Source of the DNA: Funneliformis mosseae
Lineage: Eukaryota > Glomeromycota > Glomeromycetes > Glomerales > Glomeraceae
Direction: 5' to 3'
Length of the DNA: 10,521 nucleotides
Assembly: GCA_910592005.1 (NCBI GenBank)
Contig: CAJVPP010003890.1
Coordinates: 1 to 10,521, forward strand
Both the position numbers and the translations under genes were made by a program. Below the pieces are notes generated by a model. That model was not told where the DNA came from. It worked only from the letters and a program-made list of their open reading frames with translations, and did no database searches. Numbering within the stretch: position 1 is the first letter of the stretch; each line of letters starts with the position of its first letter. Shown here one piece after another: positions 6,424 through 10,521 of this stretch.

Positions 6424-8065
6424 TTATTTATTAAGCTTTTTAATAGATCTTAACTCTTCCTTTTTCATGCCAAAAGATTTTTTTGCTACTTCAAATATAA
6501 AATTACCTTATTATAAGCCTTAATAAGTTTCTCAAAAGTAATTATTAGTGATAAAGAATCTTCCTCTCCTTTATCTTCTTGATCAGATAAAACTGCTTTT
6601 AAAATTTCTTCATCAGATATCATTTCGTTTGTAATTTCAGACTTATTATACTTGACAAATTCTTCAGCAGAAAAAGAATTGTTAAAATCAAGTTATCGAT
6701 TAATATATGAACTTCTTCTATCTCCTTTAACTATTTAAGTTTAAGTAATATATCATTACCAGTTTCATTCTCATTTTCATAATTATCTTTAAATAAAATA
6801 TCTGCTTTCACCTAATAATTTTCAATTGTTTTATTTTTAACGTTATCTTATGCTTATGTAACATATTTTATATACTTTTTAATATCAATTTCAGAAGATT
6901 TGATATAGTATTCATTAAATTTATCAAAAGTTTTAATATGATTTTGTAAATAAAGCTTTCGATATTGTGTCTAAAATAAGTTGAATTAAAATTAAGTATA
7001 AATAAAGTTAATGTCAATTATATTTTAACTAAAGAATTATTAAATCAATTATATTTCTCACCTTAAAAATATTTATGATACCTTAATCATAAGGTTGAAA
7101 GTATGTAGTGATGTTTGGAGGGAGGGATTGAATGGTAATATTAATCAGGCAGGTGGTTTCATAAAAAGTATATATTAGAGCATTGTTCACAAAAAGAAGA
7201 ATTTTCTGATTTTGTCTTCTTATTTTTGTATCAAGTTTTTTTATGTAATTGTTTCAGATTGAAACTTGCATCTAACTTTTTTAGTTTTAATAATATTTAA
7301 CCAGAAGCGTTCTTTTATCAATATCTTAATAACTTTAGGATTTTCATACTTATATATAAACAAAGGTATCAGATTTTCATTTATCATTACATTACATGTG
7401 AGTAGAATCATTACATAATCCTTTGATTATTTCTTTCCTAATGTTTATTCATTAAATATTATTCAAAATAGTTTCATCTTCTAAAACAGTCCTATTTCAT
7501 CACAATTGAATATATTTTCAGGACTATATTCTTTTAATATTTGCTAGAAATTCTTCTCATTATTTTGAAATCTTTGAGCGGTATACTTGTGGCTTCTTTA
7601 TGTATATGGTACTGTTTAAGGTTGTGTCATTTTTTAAAGTTATTCTTCTAACCACTAGACCCTTTAAACTTATTCTTCTTTAATAAAAAAGCAAAATTTA
7701 CAACTTTATTTGAAAGAATATCATCAGTAATAATGGGGCTAGCTTTGAATACGTTATCTATTTATATTACTAATACTTCTTCAATGAGAGAGAATGAAAT
7801 TTTCTTATTATGTTTCAAATTGGTTTGGTATGAATTAGTATTTACAGAAAGCTAACGGTCTTTTTTCTTTAAAATGTTACTTACCATGCCTTCACTAATG
7901 TCATATTTATTAGTTAAGTCTTTTTGTTTTAAAAAAGATGATGATATTTTTTTTAAATAAAGTTCTTTTTTTATATAGCTGTAAGAGATTTTCATTTTTT
8001 TTTAAAAGTTCATCTTGTTTGTTAGTAAGTTGATTAAGTTGTTTCTTTGAGTTTACTTTTAGCAT
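6424..8065 (-). pseudogene. Tigger/pogo-like transposase pseudogene (Tc5/CENP-B HTH plus DDE)
   Basis: In the family, psq-type and CENP-B/Tc5-type helix-turn-helices bind the element ends and a DDE nuclease moves it. The remnant starts with the ATG at 8063-8065 (MLKVNSKKQLNQLTNKQ); after a frameshift near 7950 come LKQKDLTNKYDISEGMVSNI and KKKDR-stop-LSVNTNSY, the first HTH, then a Tc5-like part (ITDDILSNKVVNFAFLLKK, KFKGSSG-stop, HNLKQYHIHKEATS). The first catalytic Asp is intact in ENIFNCDEIGLF (7499-7501). The second block reads KILLFVNNA where VDNAP is expected, so Asp is now Asn (7185-7187). The third Asp is kept in PYD before a stop, then GIIN (7086-7088). The C-terminal tail shows NPFSAEEFVKYNKSEITNEM and ISDEEILKAVLSDQEDKGEE, and ends SIKKLNK with TAA at 6424-6426. 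The span of about 550 codons less the intron is normal. Nine predicted Trp codons are stops, and several frameshifts occur. A 74-codon frame at 7910-8134 overlaps its start but leaves the true frame after the frameshift. Confidence 0.85.
6971..7061 (-). other. Probable 91-bp intron in the Tigger-like transposase
   Basis: The transposase reads GIINIFK up to 7062 and resumes TQYRKLYLQNHIKTFDKFNE from 6970, where related proteins run straight through (GIINSFK then QYRKLYL). The 91 bases between begin GTGAGA and end TTTTAG, with ATTAAC about 45 bases before the end as a possible branch site. Excision leaves the frame intact (phase 0). The donor is less canonical than the GTAAGT at 5553, so an ordinary insertion is the alternative. 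Confidence 0.55.
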
Positions 8066-8445
8066 TATTAGTATTATGTAAAGAAAAATAATATGTAAAA
8101 AATAAAATATATAAAAAAAAAATATAAAATACAAGATATAATGTGTAATATGAATATTTATTCATTTTTTAATTTATTTAAAAACTAGATATAGAGAACT
8201 ATAAAATTTTATATATATAAATCTAGTAAAATTCATTTTAAGCAAAACTTTGTTGTATCAAAAAAAATTCATTATAGAGAAATTTATTATAAAAAGAGTC
8301 ATTTTATATATAAATTTTCTGACTTTAATTCGTTAAACGTAGTATGAATTTTTAATTACTAAATTCAGTATGGTAAGGGTTTTTTATATTTAAAAATCTG
8401 TCTAACATTGAAAATCCATTGTATTATAAAATTTATTATATTAAA

Positions 8446-8469
8446 ATTCATTGTAAAAAGAGTTGACTG
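8446..8469 (-). repeat. Right terminal sequence of the Tigger-like element
   Basis: On the minus strand it reads CAGTCAACTCTTTTTACAAT from 8469 inward, with TA at 8470-8471 outside. It is called a terminus from its CAG start, TA flank and position upstream of the transposase; its partner repeat was not found. Confidence 0.55.
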
Positions 8470-8627
8470 TACTTATTTTACTTATATTTTATTTATCAAA
8501 TTATTTAGTTTATAGTATAGTAAATAATTAGCTACAACAAAAGAAATTTTGTATAAATAGATAGACTTTTTACTTATGTTGTAAATTAATTTTCTTGCGA
8601 ATACGAGTTTTAATATTAATAAAAAAA

Positions 8628-8804
8628 TTATTTAAAATTTATATTTTTCTGCCTTTTTACATCTTCATATAGTCTGATATGATCCTTACATATTATTTAT
8701 AATTTAATTTGTCATCTGAATTCTTTAATTAAATTGTTTGTAATTTCATTTTTTTAATCTTCATACTTGATAGATTTATTTAAATTTAACGTGTAGATTT
8801 GATA
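8628..8804 (-). pseudogene. Decayed unrecognised coding remnant
   Basis: One minus-strand frame of 59 codons reads as protein apart from three internal stops: YQIYTLNLNKSIKYED-stop-KNEITNNLIKEFR-stop-QIKL-stop-IICKDHIRLYEDVKRQ and on to TAA at 8628-8630. The helical, charged composition and the single frame across 177 bases argue for a former coding region. The stops (TAA, TGA, TAA) could be former Trp codons, as elsewhere in the window, but no homologue is recognised. It lies about 160 bp outside the Tigger-like terminus. Confidence 0.3.
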
Positions 8805-9017
8805 AAGTTAAAAGTTAGGCAGATTTTAATGTCTTAATTGCAGTAAACTATAGTTAGTAATCTCAAGTAGAAACTTGATAATATGACCAACTTAAATTAA
8901 AAAATTTTACAATAATAATACGAATAATTATACAGTTAGAATAAAAATAATGCTATAATTATATATTTAAAATGATTAGTTACATATGAATTACATATCA
9001 AAAATTACTTTTTCATT

Positions 9018-9482
9018 ATGGTAACTAGTTACATAAAATTTAATCCTAATGAATATTTTGGTTTTTTTAAATTAAAATTACGAAAATCAAAAGTTGATAA
9101 TCTTGATGATTTTGTAAATCTAGTAAAAATTCAACAATAGAAGGTTATAATCAAATACAAATAATTTCTAATAGAAATGGAAATCATATAGTATATTTTT
9201 ATAATTAGACAGAATTTTTATCAAAATACTTTAAAATAATCTCTAATATTTTACAATATATTATTTTATTTTTTATAGTAATAATGTAAAAAAAAGTAAA
9301 AATTAAAAGATAATTAATGATGAGGAGCAAATTGTAAATATTTTGAAAGATAATAATATTATAAAATTTTTAAAAGAAATTTTTTTTGCAAGATTAACAG
9401 CTAAAATAATGATATTTATATGATTAGATACATTAACGTGTTAGAAATTCTCAAAAGAAAAATGATTATTATTTATTATTAA
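9018..9482 (+). pseudogene. Decayed unrecognised gene in several frames
   Basis: From the ATG at 9018 the frame reads MVTSYIKFNPNEYFGFFKLK and KVDNLDDFVNLVKIQQ to a stop at 9138. An overlapping frame from 9122 reads NSTIEGYNQIQIISNRNGNH then IVYFYN-stop-TEFLSKYFKIISNIL. A third, from about 9307, reads KIINDEEQIVNILKDNNIIK and EIFFARLTAK, and a fourth continues NNDIYMIRYINVLEILKRKM to about 9482. Order and composition suggest one protein of roughly 150 residues with three frameshifts. The stop after YFYN (9206-9208) fits a lost Trp. I recognise no domain; a fragment of a fungal transposon protein is possible. The upstream context is plain A/T sequence with no visible promoter. Confidence 0.4.
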
Positions 9483-10425
9483 CTATTCAAAAATTAAAAT
9501 CTAATAAGTAGTTAAAAAAATTTTTTTTTAATAAAAAATTTTTTCAACTTTATATTATATTATTATTATTTAAAAAGAGATTTGCAAAATAACATTATTA
9601 TTTAATTCAAATCTTTAGTAATAAAAAAGTACTTTATTCTAAATAAAAAAAAAAATCAGTATTATTTTGATTAAATGTAGCTGTTTATTACAAGTCTGTT
9701 TTAAGAGAAAATCTAAAACTTAGCTAATTCCTAAATATAGAAAAAAAAAATAATGATTAATATCATTCTAAAAAAAAAATTAATATACTCACTTATAAAA
9801 AACTTACTAAAAATCTGCTTGAAAAGAAAGTTCAGGTTAATTTTTTTAAAAAAAAAAGAAAAAGAGTATTTAGTACTATTTTAAAAAAAAATTAAATTCA
9901 TTTTGAATAGTATTTCATAGCTCTAGATATTTTTTTTGCTTTAGTACTTTACTTTTATTTGTTTGCTTTTATTTTAAGCTATTATTATTTGATTTGAAAT
10001 GAATTAATTACTTTTTTTTTGTATTTTTACTATTAAAAGTTTAAAAAAGCAAATTTTTTATATAAAAAAATTAAATTAAATAAACTAATATATTTTTAAT
10101 ATTGATTCTATTTTTAATACTAAAATTAACAAAGTATTTACTATAAATACTGCAGATTATTTATTGATCAAAATTTTTAAACTCAATTATTACAAAATTA
10201 CATTTTTTTGAGTTTTTACTTTTTCTATTATAAAGAATTCAAACAATATAATAATTAGATTAAACTAAATTGAATTTAAAAAAAAATAAAAAAAAATATT
10301 TATTTTACATTCTCTATTTGATTTAATTGAAATTCTAAATCTTCTATATATTGTATAAGTTTAGCATAATTTGTAAAATTTATATATACAATATGCACAT
10401 ATGCATATTAAATTTTGTGTATACA
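9483..10425. other. AT-rich stretch with no identified gene
   Basis: Homopolymer A and T runs dominate, with stops in every frame. A perfect 8-bp hairpin (AGTATTTA 10133-10140, TAAATACT 10144-10151) and an imperfect palindrome (ATATGCACATATGCATAT, about 10390-10407) are present but are of a kind expected in this composition. No gene or RNA could be supported. Confidence 0.3.
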
Positions 10426-10444
10426 TTTTTTTTTTTTTTTTTTT
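10426..10444 (-). repeat. 19-base poly(T) run (poly(A) on the minus strand)
   Basis: A pure run of 19 T sits between ordinary A/T sequence and a short less AT-rich stretch, AAGTGCGGTAGTTTCGCAAT. Read on the minus strand that is a GC-containing sequence ending in a poly(A) tract, as at the 3' end of a retroposed transcript, SINE or LINE. The window ends too soon to tell; a simple homopolymer expansion is equally possible. Confidence 0.35.
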
Positions 10445-10521
10445 AAGTGCGGTAGTTTCGCAATATCTTTATTATGAAAGTATGATAATATAAAATTAAA
10501 AACAAATCAAAAGAAATTACA

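Larger units (their letters stand above)
6424..8469 (-). mobile_element. Tigger/pogo-like DNA transposon, left end not located
   Basis: The interior is a long minus-strand transposase remnant. On its 5' side the element ends at 8469: read on the minus strand from there it begins CAGTCAACTCTTTTTACAAT and is preceded outward by TA (8470-8471). A CAG start with a TA target duplication is typical of pogo/Tigger elements. Words such as ATTCATTATAGAG (8268-8280) and TTCATTGTA repeat between 8260 and 8455. No matching CAGTCAACTC was found within several hundred bases beyond 6424, so the left limit given here is only the end of the coding remnant; the true end is deleted, mutated beyond recognition, or displaced further left. 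Confidence 0.7.

Noticed and set aside
2334..8065. A variant genetic code in which TAG and TGA mean tryptophan
   Set aside because: TAA also occurs at Trp positions, stops also replace Gln and Arg, TGG is still used at one site, and frameshifts and lost catalytic residues accompany the stops. Decay explains all of these.
7910..8134. 74-codon minus-strand frame starting MYFIFFFYIFYF, looking like a membrane peptide
   Set aside because: The hydrophobic start is translated A/T sequence upstream of the transposase. From residue 24 it is the true start of the Tigger-like transposase, and after a frameshift near 7950 the frame is wrong, so it is not a separate gene.
1..10521. Mitochondrial or bacterial origin for the AT-rich DNA
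   Set aside because: GT-AG introns, Tc1-like and Tigger-like transposons and an SMC4 fragment point to a nuclear eukaryotic genome; no organelle gene, rRNA or tRNA was seen.

Overview
The window is very AT-rich, intron-bearing eukaryotic nuclear DNA in which no intact protein-coding gene is visible. The style of its transposase remnants (a Tc1-like and a Tigger/pogo-like element), the short GT-AG introns and the base composition fit a fungus with a low-GC, transposon-rich genome. An arbuscular mycorrhizal fungus (Glomeromycotina, Rhizophagus-like) is my best guess; this is inference from remembered family style, not from a search.

Layout. 1-232 (-): a frameshifted fragment of the condensin ATPase SMC4, running off the left edge. 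253-890: a less AT-rich block with two short protein-like open stretches but no recognisable gene. 891-1610: AT-rich, nothing identified. 1611-2107 (+): a decayed unrecognised gene. 2199-3538: a complete-length but dead Tc1-like element with terminal inverted repeats, TA target duplication and a broken transposase on the minus strand. 3541-4372: AT-rich, one short open stretch. 4373-4546: an imperfect palindrome that looks like a small non-autonomous (MITE/foldback) element. About 4653-5171: a purine-rich, C-poor low-complexity tract with a 32-bp tandem repeat inside. 5186-5259: a degenerate direct repeat. 5373-5763 (-): a decayed Myb/SANT-like DNA-binding domain gene with a clean 67-bp intron. 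6156-6241: an 11-bp repeat cluster. 6424-8469: a Tigger/pogo-like element with a dead transposase on the minus strand, a probable 91-bp intron and a right terminus; its left terminus was not found. 8628-8804 (-) and 9018-9482 (+): two decayed unrecognised coding remnants. 9483-10425: AT-rich, nothing identified. 10426-10444: a 19-T run beside a less AT-rich end.

The genes do not form a working system. The coherent story is decay: nearly every position where the families carry tryptophan is now a stop codon (TGG to TAG, TGA or TAA), catalytic acids are changed by G-to-A transitions (D to N, E to K), and repeat copies differ mainly by C/T changes. That pattern points to strong C-to-T pressure on both strands, as expected from cytosine methylation and deamination or an RIP-like process. 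I found no RNA gene, CRISPR array or intact operon-like arrangement.
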